Below, one piece after another: positions 1 through 12,289 of a stretch of DNA of 64,000 bases (its first letter is position 1; every line of letters begins with the position of its first letter). The DNA lies in the NCBI GenBank assembly GCA_011037195.1, contig JAAEAF010006661.1, positions 1-64,000 on the forward strand, written 5' to 3'. The stretch is from Triatoma infestans. Its lineage: Eukaryota; Arthropoda; Insecta; Hemiptera; Reduviidae. The position numbers were made by a program, and so were the translations under genes. The notes under the pieces were generated by a model. That model ran no database searches. It was given only the letters and a program-made list of their open reading frames with translations, and was not told the origin of the DNA.

Positions 1-799
1 ACATACATACAATACATACATACATACAATACATACATACATCCAATACATACATACATACAATACATACATACATACAATACATACATACATACAATAC
101 ATACATACATACAATACATACATACATACAATACATACATACATACAATACATACATACATACAATACATACATACATACAATACATACATACATACATA
201 ACATACATACATACATCCATACATACATACATACAATACATACATACATACAATACATACATACATACAATACATACATACATACAATACATACATACAT
301 ACAATACATACATACATACAATACATACATACATACAATACATACATACATACAATACATACATACATACCATACCTACATACATACAATACATACATAC
401 ATACAATACATACATACATACAATACATACATACATACAATACATACATACATACAATACATACATACATACAATACATACATACATACAATACATACAT
501 ACATACAATACATACATACATACAACATACATACATACAATACATACATACATACAATACATACATACATACATACATACATACATACATACATACATAC
601 ATACCTACATACATACATACATACATACATACATACATACATACAATACAACATACATACATACATACATACATACATACATACATACATACATACATAC
701 ATACATACATACATACATACATACATACATACATACATACATACATACATAAATACATACATACATACATACATACATACATACATACATACATACATA
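1..799. repeat. ACAT microsatellite with 17-bp higher-order period
   Basis: The first 799 bases are almost pure ACAT/ATAC tetranucleotide. For most of 1-560 four tetramers are followed by one extra A, giving a regular 17-bp unit (CAATACATACATACATA). From about 560 the array becomes plain 4-bp repeats. Open frames on either strand here are only runs of MYVC-like tetrapeptides and are not genes. The left edge is cut by the window. Confidence 0.97.
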
Positions 800-1719
800 G
801 CTACATTCGTATATACCCTCCTATATGTATAGATATATATTCGTATGAGTGTTTGTATCAACAGATGATCCGCTAGAACCTTTTTCTATACTGGTGAATC
901 TCGATTTCGACAATTTGATGGGATCACAATACTTGCTATTACTGCAGCAGTAAAATGAAAAATAGGAAGACTATAGCTTCAGTGAGGTTTGCGGTTATAA
1001 GAGTCTGGCGATATGATGTTATTCAATTTTCTCGTTATATTAGTTTTAAAGTTTAGAAAATTAAAGAATTTTTAACTTGACTTCAATTTTATTTTACCTT
1101 AACGTTAGTCCAATTCAAAGGAGCTAACACTGCGATTAATTTTAATCTGTAGAGATTAAGGGACTACTTTAATTAAACTGTTGAAATTAGAGGAATAAGT
1201 GGCACATTGTAATGGTACTGTAGAAAATTTCACAATGTTTCACAATGTCAAAGCACAATGTTTTGATGAGCTAAAGGTAATTAGAAAGTAAGAAAGTAGC
1301 AGGAACAATACTGGAGTAGAGGAATAGAGATACACTTCCTGGATATTATTTATAGTGTAGATAGCAAGGTGGCGGTCAGCTCCTATTGAGAGTGGAGTCA
1401 TGGGGGTGGAGGGGCGGCGTGCTTAATAGATCAGCTGTGTGACCTAGATCACCATTCTCTAGAGTCTAGACAACACCATAGTAGTTGGAACAGTGGACCA
1501 GCGAAGGCAATGTCAGTACTGTATCAGTGATGACGTCCTTCTCAGCAAGATTTACCATCACATTGATTTATGACGTATAATAATAAGAAAAATGTAACTA
1601 AAGTTGCAACCGATTTTCTTTAAAATTTGCAGTACTTTCTTTAATTTCTGGCAGCATCCGTGTTTATTTGAAGATACAGCCAAAACAAGCTTCATTACTT
1701 TCTATTACTGCTGTAAGCG
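800..1719. other. no gene recognised
   Basis: AT-rich unique-looking sequence. I saw no open frame with recognisable motifs, no terminal repeats and no RNA gene. It may be intronic or intergenic. Confidence 0.6.
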
Positions 1720-1835
1720 GAAGTAATGGATCATGTCAAATTTTCGAAATGGAGTTTTCATCGGATGTTGTAGAGTCTCCTAAAAGAAGTTAGCAAATGG
1801 TCATATGTATGTGTATGTGTGTCTGGGTATCTTTT
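1720..1835 (+). repeat. GT-containing dispersed repeat, fragment
   Basis: This short stretch has the order of motifs seen in the window's dispersed family: GTCAAATTTTCGAAAT, then TTAGCAAATGGT, then a GTATGTGTGTGT run. It is a 5' fragment in the orientation I call plus, where the GT run is followed by AACGAAAAG in longer copies. Confidence 0.6.
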
Positions 1836-1890
1836 TTGCGACCAAAAGAGGTTTATTGTGTCACCCCACTGGTGCCAAGGGTGATACTAC

Positions 1891-2462
1891 TCACCTAAAC
1901 ACCCCTTCCAGATTAAGATCTCTGAGAAATCTCAGGATCTGAGGAGGTTCTAAGGAGAGTGTATCTTCTTCCAACGCCTCCAAATCTTCTCTGCATGATA
2001 GCATCGCAGTCCGTTGAGAGGTGTGGTGGAGTATCCTCCATCTTCCCACAGAAGCTGCAGATACTAGGCCCCCTGAATTTACAATAACCTTGAAGAAACC
2101 CCTCAGCATGCGAACCCTATTTCCATTCAGACGGATGCACGCTTCAGATCTTTTTTGCTTATAACCGCCCAGACAGGTCGTAGTTTGTTTCAGTCCTGGG
2201 AGAGTTTTCCACAGCTGAGTTCTCTTCAATTCCTCCCAAAGAGACTGGTCCTTATTCCACAGAACGGGGGGTTGCAGTGCCTTTAATAGCCAGGCTGTCG
2301 GTCCTCATTCTTCCATGCCAACATGACCTACACCCAGAATAACTCTATTATTCCTGCCCAGATCACTGAGTTTGCCGAGGAATTCCCATACCATTTTTGA
2401 ACTGATGAGCTCAGGGCTTTAATGGCGGCCCGGCTATCGAATACAATTACAATCATCTGATT
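1891..2462 (-). pseudogene. LINE ORF2 3' fragment (RNase H and C-terminal region)
   Basis: On the minus strand a 112-residue open frame (start near 2229) ends at 1891 and continues upstream in shifted frames to about 2462. Upstream pieces read like an RNase H domain of I/Jockey-group LINEs: IVFDSRAAIKALSS in one frame and GHVGMEE followed by a stop in another. The downstream frame has the post-RNase H region with RLNGNRVRMLRGFF, which resembles the LTGH-type segment before the terminal zinc motif. Frames change at least twice and the canonical CCHC end is lost, so it is a decayed copy. The clade cannot be settled from this fragment. Confidence 0.65.
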
Positions 2463-3080
2463 TCGATTGTGTGTTTGTATTTATGAAAACAATGAAAATC
2501 AAAAACGAAAAGTCGCAAAAAGCTCAAATTTGGTAATCCGTTCAGGTACCATCATCACCGGCATCTGACGTTTCGTTAAAAATCCTGTAAAGTCACACTA
2601 GATGTGTAACTTTACTGTGTGGTTCTTTTTTAGTTTTTGCAATTTTCTCAAAAACAGCTCCAACGATTTTCTTCCAATTTCGTATACAATCTACGAACAT
2701 ATCACATATTTTTGAAACATTTTTTTTGTGAAAGTTGATTTTTGCGATGTGGGGGGGGGGGGAAAGGGATGTAACGATGTGCTTCCACATACTGGTCACT
2801 TAGCATAATATTCTGGCATTATGGCATCTGTATAATATTAAGGCACATTATTACAAGCTCTGCCGGAATTACAAAATTGAAGAAAATCGCTTAGGCGGAA
2901 CTGATTACAGAATGAGTTATTAATTCGTTTGGAATTTTCTCAAAAATGACTACAATAATTTTCTGTAAACTTGCCAACTGCCCCCAATTATCTACCTGTA
3001 TTATGTGAATCATCATTTTTCAGGAAAATCGATTTCATGGGTATCTGGATAATTTCTGACATTATTTCAAATGTAACTGG
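2463..3080 (+). repeat. GT-containing dispersed repeat, degenerate copies
   Basis: Two diverged partial copies. 2463-2800 has the GTGTGTTTGT remnant, AAAAACGAAAAGTCGCA, TCTCAAAAACAGCTCCAACG and TTGAAACATTTTT. 2880-3060 repeats the later part (GGAATTTTCTCAAAAATG onward). A run of about 13 G lies at 2750-2763. No protein is encoded. Confidence 0.65.
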
Positions 3081-4275
3081 GGTACTGTTTGAACTAAGTG
3101 TTGCCTTGTGCACTGCGATGTCATGTTCTGCGGCTTAGTATTTAAGATTTTAGGAAATCGTACCGTTTGAGAGAAAATGCAAGAACAATCTAACGAAAAA
3201 ACTGTAAAGTTCGCTTCCTGTTGAGAGTTGACGGAAACCTTCCATTCGCTTCTGGTGTGTACTAACCGGAAATCAACTTTGAGCTTTTTTCGATTTTTTA
3301 CTTTCTCTTGCTAATAATAGTAAGAGGAATTATTGCGATTGTGCCAGTTTTTCAAAATTGAGTTTCCACCGGAAATACTGGTTTTGAAGTCCCCTGAGTC
3401 AAAAAAATCGTTTTTAGAAAATGGTGTGTGTGTGTGTGTATGTGTGTGTGGATGTGTGTGAAAAGAACATCTCAAAAACGAAAAGTTGCAGGAAGCTTGG
3501 TATACCATTTAGATACTAACACCACATCAGACACGAAGATCTCGGGCAAAATCCATCAATCGAAAATGCCACTTTAGATAATTTTTTTTTCAGGTTTTTG
3601 TGATTTTCACAAAACATACATACATAAGAAAACAATGTTCTTATAACTTGGTGTATCGACTACCCATGCAATGAGCTACAACTTTTGTTAGTTACATTTC
3701 TCCGGGAAAATTCATTGAAGGGCATTTTTGTGAAGGGGTGGTGCTATTTTAGTTTATTTGACAGTTCTATCATCTATTAATTAGAATTAAATATATTGTC
3801 GAATCCCGAGTTTGAAGAAACTCGGATGACCGGAAGTGGGCTTTAAAGAAAGTAGTTTTTAGTTTCTGCTATTTTCTCTAAAATGTCTCCAACTATTTTC
3901 TTTAAACTTGGTATATTAACTAAACATAAAGTGGTGCCACTTTTATTTGAAACATTTCTCCGGGAAACTCTTGGGATGGGAAGGGGTTATGGTTTCCCTA
4001 ATTCATGTTATTAATTACTGATATTACTTTTTATTATTATATTATTGATTCAAAGATTGAATACACGCAAACATAGTAAAAATTGTGTTAGAAGAAAATT
4101 TATCACTTATATCATGTAAACTGCAGTAAGAGAAAGTCGTGTGAGTGTTTCACACCGGAATTTTTTATATTTTGCTCACATACAAACATAAAGACTATTC
4201 GCAAAGAACATTTGCTTTGTACTCAGGAGACCTCAGGACATGTCTTTCCACTAAAATAATTCGTCACCCCCACTG
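3081..4275 (+). repeat. GT-containing dispersed repeat, long copy
   Basis: One of the fullest copies. In order it shows ACTTTCTCTTGCTAATAATAG (3300), ATTGCGATTGTGCCAG, a GT array at 3424-3460, AACGAAAAGTTGCAGGAAGC, GTCTCCAACTATTTTCTTTAAACTTGG, GAAACATTTCTCCGGGAAA twice, and AAGTCGTGTGAGTGTTTCACACC at 4135. The part at 4180-4275 is in the opposite orientation. The small open frames over it are by-products of the repeat. Confidence 0.7.
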
Positions 4276-5634
4276 CAATTGTTCTTTGTTACTTTTTCTT
4301 TTTAGACTGGAAAATGTATATGAGTTCATAATTTATGTGAGTTCGTAAATAGCTTTATAATCTCCAGAGCTTGTTATATGTTGGAATACAATTAGAGATA
4401 ATTAGCGAGTTCATTTTATGTGATGGGATAAAGTGAGGAATATCATGTCCTATAAAATTTAATGAGCGGAGTGTCTTCCTCATACATGCAGATACAATGG
4501 TCGTAATAAAATCAATTTAACCATGATGACGATGAGGAGGAGGGCAACAATAATTATCAAATGTTGGCAGCATTGTTTTCCTATACACACACATACATAC
4601 ACTGTCATTAGTCAAATTTAGTTATAGGTCATTAATTTGATTGGATCACAAATATATAACCTCACCACGCAGTATATACCTTACAAAAATACAACAGCAC
4701 CTGAAGTTCTTGGTGGCGGAATGTGGCAGCAAACAGGGCGGAGCTCAAAATAACGGCCTTCGATTAATTTGTGTGTTACGGCAGTTGTTTAGCTAGAGAC
4801 GGCATAAAATAAATTGCCCTAATTATAGCGGAAATAGAATGACCCCAGTCCGTGTGTAGAAAGGCCTCTCGTGGGTAATCGAGGTCAGTTTATTGTGCTC
4901 GCAACATGCAACCATTTAAATACAAATTAAATAATAAAAAAAGGAAAATAGGTGAGCAGGTGAGCGTGGCGCATAGTCCTCCAGCGATGTTGATGACCAT
5001 TACACCGACCAGTGTTCGGGGCGTTTGAATAAATAACATTATAGTTTTTTTTATTATAGCGGACAATCAAATAACGAACCATATTACATGGCTATTTGAA
5101 AAACAATTCAAATTAAACACTAACCAACCACAGATCGTGCGTGAATGGTAGTCACATATCAGATGGCAACCAATCGGAAACTGCTAGTTCGAACAAATGC
5201 TTAGTTTCCTGCATGTATTAATATTTTTTTAACCGTTTCAACTGTTGTGGAAATAAATATATTGTAATATAAGGGAAAGATGTGTTCTTACAACACTCGG
5301 TCAGTAGCCACATCGTCTTTCGCTTGTGTATATACAAGTTCACTTTCACTCTCTTCTAACGTATATAAATATTATCTGTTTAATACATTTTTTTTTTTTA
5401 GTATAAGAACTCTTTAGAATGTTTGAAAAGTATTATTTTGGCCTAGCCATTTTGCTGCTGTCTTGAAAAGTTAACCTGACAGTTTGGATACATGTTCCAC
5501 AGCCTCTTTTATCTGCACCTAAGTTTGATACTACCATTTAATTGTATAGTAATAACACCAGTTTGTTTAGCGAGTTAATACGTAACAATCAGCGATTATA
5601 ACCTTCAATCTTGCCGCTGTACAGCTGTTTTATC
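4276..5634. other. no gene recognised
   Basis: AT-rich sequence. The 4700-4900 part is somewhat richer in G and C but has no convincing open frame, terminal repeat or splice structure. Nothing further can be supported. Confidence 0.55.
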
Positions 5635-5925
5635 TCATTCTTCTGATGGCAGACTGACGTTATTCAATCTATACCCTACAGTACTTTTTTTTCCATACAG
5701 ATTTGATAACACTGGATAATTTTTTTTTGTATTCCAAGGAAAAGAATACTTATTGTTTATACTTTCAAAATATCCAAAATGAATTATGATCTTGTATTGT
5801 GCATTTGTTATTACATTTTCACTGGTATAATTATTAATTGTCTCTGTACAATGCAATTGTCCCTCAAGTGTGAACTCTTTTGCATATAACTGTTTTGCTT
5901 CATTCACAAACAATGCGTCATTCAT
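5635..5925 (-). CDS. 96-residue open frame of unknown function
   Basis: A minus-strand ATG-initiated frame of 96 codons lies in AT-rich DNA. Its composition is not low-complexity and includes a hydrophilic N-terminal part and a Tyr/Asn-rich C-terminal half. I recognise no domain, signal peptide or membrane segment. No splice site pair or neighbouring gene supports it. It could be an old transposon fragment or a chance open frame, and I consider chance or remnant more likely than an active gene. Confidence 0.2.
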   Translation of the reverse strand: MNDALFVNEAKQLYAKEFTLEGQLHCTETINNYTSENVITNAQYKIIIHFGYFESINNKYSFPWNTKKNYPVLSNLYGKKSTVGYRLNNVSLPSEE

Positions 5926-8160
5926 TTACTAATTCAAACGAGAGTGAACCTCTTTGTATGGCTGCATTCCTATCTCTTTGTTTGGCTCCTTTGGATCCAT
6001 TTTCAAGAAATCGCGAAAATATCAGAAACCATTGAGGTTCTTTATAATCGGAATTTCAACAAAGCTGAAATCCATCTCATCCTACAATACTAGTACCGTA
6101 TTTTACTCGCACACTTTAGAGGAAAAATTAATTGCAGCTCAAATTCAATTTTCCTGGAAAAATGTTTCAATTAAAAGTGTTAGTCCTTTGAGCTTAAAAG
6201 AAAATCTGGGTGCCATGTAAGAGAAAATTACAAAAAGCTGGAAAATGTATTTAGTAAAGTCACACTTTGAATTTTGATTGAACTTGTTTTCCGGATCGTC
6301 TGAATAAAATATCCTGAAATGTTACGGTTTGGACTTAGGAAGTACGTATGCGCACACGCTCTCATATTATGATATTTCTTTTTTGTTGGGAGAGTCAAAA
6401 TATAAACTTTCGGTAAAAACTCAGTTTTATAAATGTGGGATCTAAGTACTCTTGCAGTTGTAACAGAAGATAAAAACAAATTCAGTAAAACTACAAAAAC
6501 AAAATGAATGACGTCAGATGTTAAAGAAGGAGGGTATATGGAGGGATTGCAGAAATGCCAGTGATTTTACTGCGATGACGTCACCATTAGCAGAGTGGCC
6601 AGCAGTGTGCAAGATGGCCACTATAACAGTAAAGATCTTTTCGCTTTATTTACTGCAATGCAATTACTTTTCCTGCCACATACGCAGACCAACAATTTAC
6701 TTTTTTTTCGGCTACGACTAATGGAATATTGGCATCATGAACCGTTGGGCTGATTAAAATATTCTACTTTGTCCATTTACTGAAATTTGCCATTTCACTG
6801 CATATACTTCCCACTTTTATGTTGCTGAATTTATTCAGATTCGCTATATCAAACGGTGATATTCTCTGTACCAAACACAATGTCGGTCTGCTGAAAAGGA
6901 TTGTCATTATCAAGTAATTACTCCAGAAAAAATGGTGCTTAAAAAATCTGGAAACAAATGAAAATATTTGCACAAACAAAATTGTTTATCTGCTTAATCA
7001 GATTGTTAATATTAACTTTACAATGATACTTCTAAACTTATGACTGGCTTTTAATATAAGATTTGTGTTTGTTTGCAATCCAGACAACAGTGACTAAACT
7101 AACATAATTTTATTATTATTTACAGTATTCAAGTAAATAAAAGTATGAGTGTGTAGTAAAACCGACTGAGCGACAGAATAACAGCTCTGAAAGAGAAATT
7201 GTGTACACTTGCATGCTTGCTGTAGAATTCTATTTGTTGTAAAAATAAATAAATTGTCCTTGTATGAAGGAATAACCTCTTCGCTTCGTTTTCTAAATGG
7301 AAGAGTATGGCACGATGCTTTGTAATGGACTCTATTGAACGCCTAAGACAGGTGGTGGGGAGTAGCGATCAAGTGTTGACGTAATTAATAACATATATTT
7401 CACAACAATTTCCATGAAGAATACTTTATAGGGTACTTTGAAAGGTCAAGTTGAAAAAGTGTAGAGAATTTTCCCTACATAAAACATGTCGCCAACTGTC
7501 CGTTTAAAGCAAAAACAAATGTAACGTTCATTAGTGAAGTACACCCAACCCGCAGGTTTTTGAGAAAAGTACAGCTTGCAAATCTGGCAGAAAATATCTC
7601 CACAGGGCAAGTTGACTGCAACTTCTTCTGAAACTTGGCGTTCCTGCGGGTATTCCGATCTAACAACACAAATAATACTTCTCTTCCCGACCAGCCGTAC
7701 ACTTTTAATCTCGGTAAACCAATCATCAAATGTCTACAATCTACTTATTTTAATAATAGTTCCTGGAAAGTACATTTTATAAATTCAGAATGTTGTGGAT
7801 GGTGTGTGCCATATAAAAACTTCATAATAAAGTATAGATGACAAGAAAACAGGTAACTTTAGTAATAACAGTGGTACAAACAATGGAACAAGAGAGGGTG
7901 ATGAGGGTGCCCTAACGGTAAGTTAAAATAACAGCTTGTCTAGTCAAGACAGATTACAAAAGAAATATAAAGTTTGCAGACCGGAAGATGTTAGTAGAAG
8001 AAATATAAGATGCTGTGGGGTGCAGAGAGAGGAAGTCCAGCCAGAAGTTCACCTAGAAACAGTTCAAGGAAACTCTGCCGTCTGTATCTAGACTGACTTC
8101 CTAAATAATCTATTCCAACAGCTGACTTTAGTAAACCGTCAGACATGGAATTAGTTTCTC
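5926..8160. other. no gene recognised; degenerate repeat at about 6000-6300
   Basis: AT-rich sequence. Around 6000-6300 there are remnants of the GT-containing dispersed family in reverse orientation (TTTTCCTGGAAAAATGTTTCAATTAAAAG; GTAAAGTCACACTT). The rest has only short open frames with no recognisable motif. Confidence 0.5.
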
Positions 8161-8530
8161 TTATAGCTATGAGAGGAAATGTTACTGTGTCAAATTTTCA
8201 AAACTGAGGAAAAACAAGTTTGAAAAAGTGGTTTTTAGAAATAGGTCTGTTTGGGTGTCTTTATCCGTTGTATTTACGCATGTAAGCAGCACAACTGAAA
8301 AAGGAAGCTCAAACGTTTGGGTATCACCAAGGGATTCGACAGGAAGTTGTCAAGAATCAGTCAAAAACCCACAAACGAAAATTCAACTTACTGAATCCAA
8401 TTTTCAATATTTCGCGATTTAGGCAAAAACGGTTTCAACGATTTGCTTTGTTGGAAACTTTATAAACATTTAGACGCGAGTATCGACTTTTATGAACATT
8501 TTTCCGAGATTGCAGATTTCTCGACCACTT
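8161..8530 (+). repeat. GT-containing dispersed repeat copy
   Basis: The family motifs appear in plus order: GTGTCAAATTTTC, GTTTTTAGAAATAGG, a decayed GT segment, GGGTATCACCAAGGGATTCGAC, GTCAAGAATC, CGATTTAGGCAAAAACGGTTTCAACG and GAACATTTTTCCG. The 64-codon frame over it is not a gene. Confidence 0.65.
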
Positions 8531-8599
8531 GCTAGATTATTATCTTCCCCTTATTTGTGAGGAGATTGATCTTTTATAGAAGAAATAAAATCAGTTTTT

Positions 8600-8640
8600 A
8601 GCAGACGTTTCTCCTTTTATTGCAAGTCTTCATCAGTGCT
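8600..8640 (-). ncRNA. hammerhead-ribozyme-like motif (Penelope type)
   Basis: On the minus strand CTGATGA (8630-8636) is followed 18 bases later by GAAAC (8607-8611) and then GTC. These are the two conserved boxes of the hammerhead ribozyme core. Such motifs are known in the terminal repeats of Penelope-like elements and in retrozymes. The helix II region pairs only weakly (CTT with AAG), so activity is doubtful. No Penelope reverse transcriptase is visible nearby. Confidence 0.4.
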
Positions 8641-8649
8641 GTAAAACTA

Positions 8650-10425
8650 TCCTTAATTAGTATGAAGTGAGCAATTACATAATGTTACTACATTGCAGTA
8701 CTGCAATCCTGAGGACTCACCCTCTTTTTTTTATGAAACCAATGTATAAACATAGCATCATCTTTTTGAAATGAGGATCACAAATAGAGAGAAAATCGAA
8801 CAGAATTCAAGGAGTTTGCTTGGTCTGGAGACACTGGAAGCCAAGGAGGACTAAAAGGGTGCAAAAGTTGTGCCACAGAAGAACAATTAGAGCTACTTAT
8901 GGGCGGGAATGATTGAAGGCGGTGAAAGAGCCAAGCTAGAGCGCACCACTATAGCCATTCGCTGGTAATCACCCGCTTTGTTGTGACCATCACGGCTGTG
9001 ATAATGTGCCGCCGCCGAAGATTGTAGAGTACTCTCCAAAGCGGGGCCGATGAAAACATAAGAGCCAAAACTGGAGCCGCCTTTAATGCAGTACTAGCCA
9101 TCATCATTATTACTGCTGTTCCTTACTACTATACAGCTGATGGATATTGTGCACTGCACTATTCATTTATTAATCTACTATATAATAACTGTTATAATTA
9201 AAATAAATCAGATATAAGAAATTTTAACAATTCGTTATAAAAAAATTTATATATTTATTCTGAATTTACTTAAATATTTAAGCACATTTTCCACAATCCT
9301 TTTGCTTTTAAGAACCATTATAGTAAATTCATATTGTTTCACGTCTCGCTACTATTGCACAAAAAATATCTATATTGGATTTAAAATGCGAAAAAATATC
9401 ACTAAAGCCGCATTTGTGGTTGAGGATTTCGAATGACAATTTGGAATCTATATCCCATTCTGGTATCCTCAAGGATTTCAACATTGAGCGTCCTGCGATT
9501 TTTTTGCTTTTGATAACTTTTGTTCGGCAAGAATAATAAAATTCGCCAATAATGATATAAAATATGAGGAGGAGAGAGATTATTTCGATAAGAGCTCTCG
9601 GCTGTGTAGAGCGAGACTCTACAATGGTAGCCGTACAATATTCACAAAATGGTGGCAGTATATGTTTAAAAAAACAACAGGAGTTGTTTTCTTTACAAAG
9701 AGAACCTTGTGATTATAGTTCACGTTTTCAACTTTACAACAACTCCCAAGTAAATGGAAAATAAATATTAGAATATACAGTGGCGAAATATTTAATAAGA
9801 GTGCTGGCTCCTTGAACTAGGCTACAATGGCGGACTAGTTGTGTAATTAAAGTATAGAAATGAACAAACGGCCAAGAGAGCGCCACTTGTCAGCCCACAC
9901 TCAAGTTAGATGTGAACTCGCCATGAGCTTGCCGCCACATCCTTGGCCCCCTGCCACTTCCTAAACATGTAAACTATAAAAACCGACGCTCCTTTATTTC
10001 CCCTCCAACAAACAGATATTCTGTTTCTCTTTATTCTATTACACCCATTCCACTACTTTCTCTTTCTCCAATTATTACTTTTTCTTAATCTTCTTCAAAA
10101 TTGGAGATTTAATTATGTTTACTACATCTTAAACTACTAATACATAGATGGTGAGGATAATATTTGCCGGGTTTAGGATATAAGGTCTACCTGAGATTGA
10201 TTACATTATAAGAGAGCGCCCTCTGACAATCGCCAAGTCAAGCTTGTAACAGCAGTTAGTGCTAAGTACCAGATTACCCAGAATCTTCCTAAAATGAATA
10301 TTTATAGGAAATAAAAGTGACAGTCCTTAAATAAGTAAATGGCAGTGGGCCAAGTCCTAATTTGGTAGTTGGACGTTAAGCCCGTCTGAAAAAATAAGCA
10401 TTACTTTCCTTAATTAGTATGCGAA
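8650..10425. other. no gene recognised
   Basis: Mixed-composition DNA with a G/C-richer patch at 8870-9110. No recognisable protein motif, RNA gene or terminal repeat was found. The string TCCTTAATTAGTATG occurs at 8651 and again at about 10407, each time beside a hammerhead-like motif, so both flanks may be remnants of one repeat family. Confidence 0.5.
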
Positions 10426-10433
10426 GTTTCAAC

Positions 10434-10475
10434 CCTGGATGAAGGCTGGTATCAACGTCCGAAAACACGAAACAA
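10434..10475 (+). ncRNA. degenerate hammerhead-like motif
   Basis: CTGGATGAAGG at 10435 has one extra G compared with the CTGATGA box, and GAAAACACG follows at 10461. The spacing is similar to the 8600-8640 motif, and the upstream string TTAATTAGTATG is shared. The inserted base makes activity unlikely. Confidence 0.25.
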
Positions 10476-10539
10476 TCATTTAAAAAACAATCCAAAACGG
10501 ACTATTCACTTAAAATCTTCTCCATTCACCACATCGGTA

Positions 10540-11527
10540 TGTTTTCCTTCTCGTAATTAGGGGCAACTATTGCGATCGTGTACAATTTTCTAAACAATTT
10601 CACAATAACCCAACTTTTGATGTTCCTAGGGTATGGAAAAAATGTTTTTAGCGAAAATTCTCAAGGTGTGTTCTTAAGGCTTCAGGGGCGAATTTGTAAA
10701 TGAAATGCAATTCATCAAGGGAAGTTATAATGAACCAACTAATGAATTTGTCAGTTGTGGAAAAATTTTGAAGAACAATAGAGCCAAAATAATGAACTGT
10801 AAGTGCTTCAAGAGCAGAACGTACAAATAAACAAAATTTTGATGTGAACACTCAGGCAACTTTCTCTTACCCCATTTTAATTGACACAATAATCAGTGTA
10901 GAACAATATCTAGTGTCTGTTATCTCTACTTTACACGGAAATCGTAGTCGTTCCAAAAAACTCAAAACCTATCTGTAAAATTCCCCTTCCGGTTAACCGA
11001 TGTCCTTCAAGTTTGGAATTCTGTCAATGCTTGTAATGTGTATTAATATTATATAGGTGGTAAAACCTATATTATACTGTAGTGGTACTTTGGTGGAAAG
11101 CATAGCGCTGCTGCTCCCCACCACCCACCAAAAATCAATTTCTCCAGGAAAATGTTTCAAATAAAGTGATAGGGATTCATGTGTGTAGATAGTATATCAA
11201 GTTTAAAGAAAAGCGTTGGACCGATTTCGAGAAAATCACGAAAAAGTGAGAAAAAAAACATTCAATAAAATCTCATTCGGGTTGCTGGGTGTACCCGAAA
11301 TCTTCGTGTCTGAAATCTAGTGCTTAAACGGAATACCAAATTTGAGCTTCCTGCCAGTTTTCGTTTTTGAGATATGCTGTTAACAGACACACAATTCGCA
11401 AAAAAACATTTTTTTCGTATTCAGGGGACCCCAAAACATGTATTTTCAGTGAAAACCCAATTTCGAAAATCTGGCACGATCGCAATACTTCCTGTTACTG
11501 GGACTTGAGAGAAAGTAAAAAATGTAA
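10540..11527 (-). repeat. GT-containing dispersed repeat: short plus piece and near-complete minus copy
   Basis: 10540-10660 is a short plus-orientation end (TTGCGATCGTG, GTTTTTAGCGAAAA). 11080-11527 is a near-complete copy in minus orientation: GAAAATGTTTCAAATAAAGTGAT, TCGAGAAAATCACGAAAAAG, CCGAAATCTTCGTGTC, GGAATACCAAATTTGAGC, GTTTTCGTTTTTGAGATATG, CAATTCGC, GACCCCAAAACATG, CGATCGCAATACTTCC and GAGAGAAAGTAAAAAATG. The GT array has decayed to ACAGACACACAA. Confidence 0.7.
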
Positions 11528-12073
11528 CAAACTATTTAGGAAAGGTACAAATTACAAAAGAAACAAACATTAAGGATATGAAAACAATAAGCTGGCCCAT
11601 TGAGACACAAACAACTTACACATTATGAGATTATTTAACGAATCTCTGCATTATCACTCTAATTTCTTTATTATTAACATCCAAATCAAATTATTCTGTG
11701 GTGGGGCGCACTGAGAGAACAAACTGAGCGTTACAACGTATGATATTTTGAATTACGTGTACACTGAATATCTATACTGACAGTTTGCATACCACACACA
11801 CAACTTGTTGGAATCTTTTCTTAAAAAATCATTATCTTCCTTATTAAAAACCATCAAGAGAAACACGCTGATACTTGAAAACATGATTTGTTTAAAGCAA
11901 GAGATTAAATTAGAGTTTGTGCCTCTAGACAGTGGAAAACAGAGAATTATAGCAAATCAATCGGAGGTGGTGAACAGGCATTGCTAGTAGTTTAATAATC
12001 AAGAAAAGTATAGACTTGAAGATAATAACTAACTGGCAACACTCTTACTAAACCACTTTTTCAATCTTTGTAC
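11528..12073. other. no gene recognised
   Basis: AT-rich sequence with one 60-codon frame that shows no motif. Nothing else can be supported. Confidence 0.5.
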
Positions 12074-12285
12074 TAAGTTATGAAGAAATTTGGTGAGGAT
12101 CGGTCAAGAAAAAACATTCAATTATGCCAAGTTCCGACAGAGTTTCCTGTCTTTATCAAGGCTTTAATGCCTTGATATATTATTTATATATTAAAGCCTT
12201 GATAAAGACATTTAACTCTGTCGAAACGTTGGCATACTAGAATGTTTTTTCTTGACCGATCCACACCAAATTGCTTCATAACTTA
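12074..12285. repeat. inverted repeat hairpin with hammerhead-like cores in both arms
   Basis: Arms of 96 bases (12074-12169 and 12190-12285) are inverted copies with a few mismatches around a loop of about 20 bases. In the right arm TTGATAAAGAC (12199) and CTGTCGAAACG (12218) flank a short loop. This matches a hammerhead layout with two changes in the first box, and the GAC/GTC pairing forms a plausible helix II. The left arm carries the same pattern on the opposite strand. The motif GTCGAAACGTTGG is typical of Penelope-like element termini. Confidence 0.7.
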
Positions 12286-12289
12286 ATTC

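Noticed and set aside
376..861. 161-codon minus frame rich in MYVC repeats
   Set aside because: It is a direct translation of the ACAT array, as is the 61-codon frame at 605-790.
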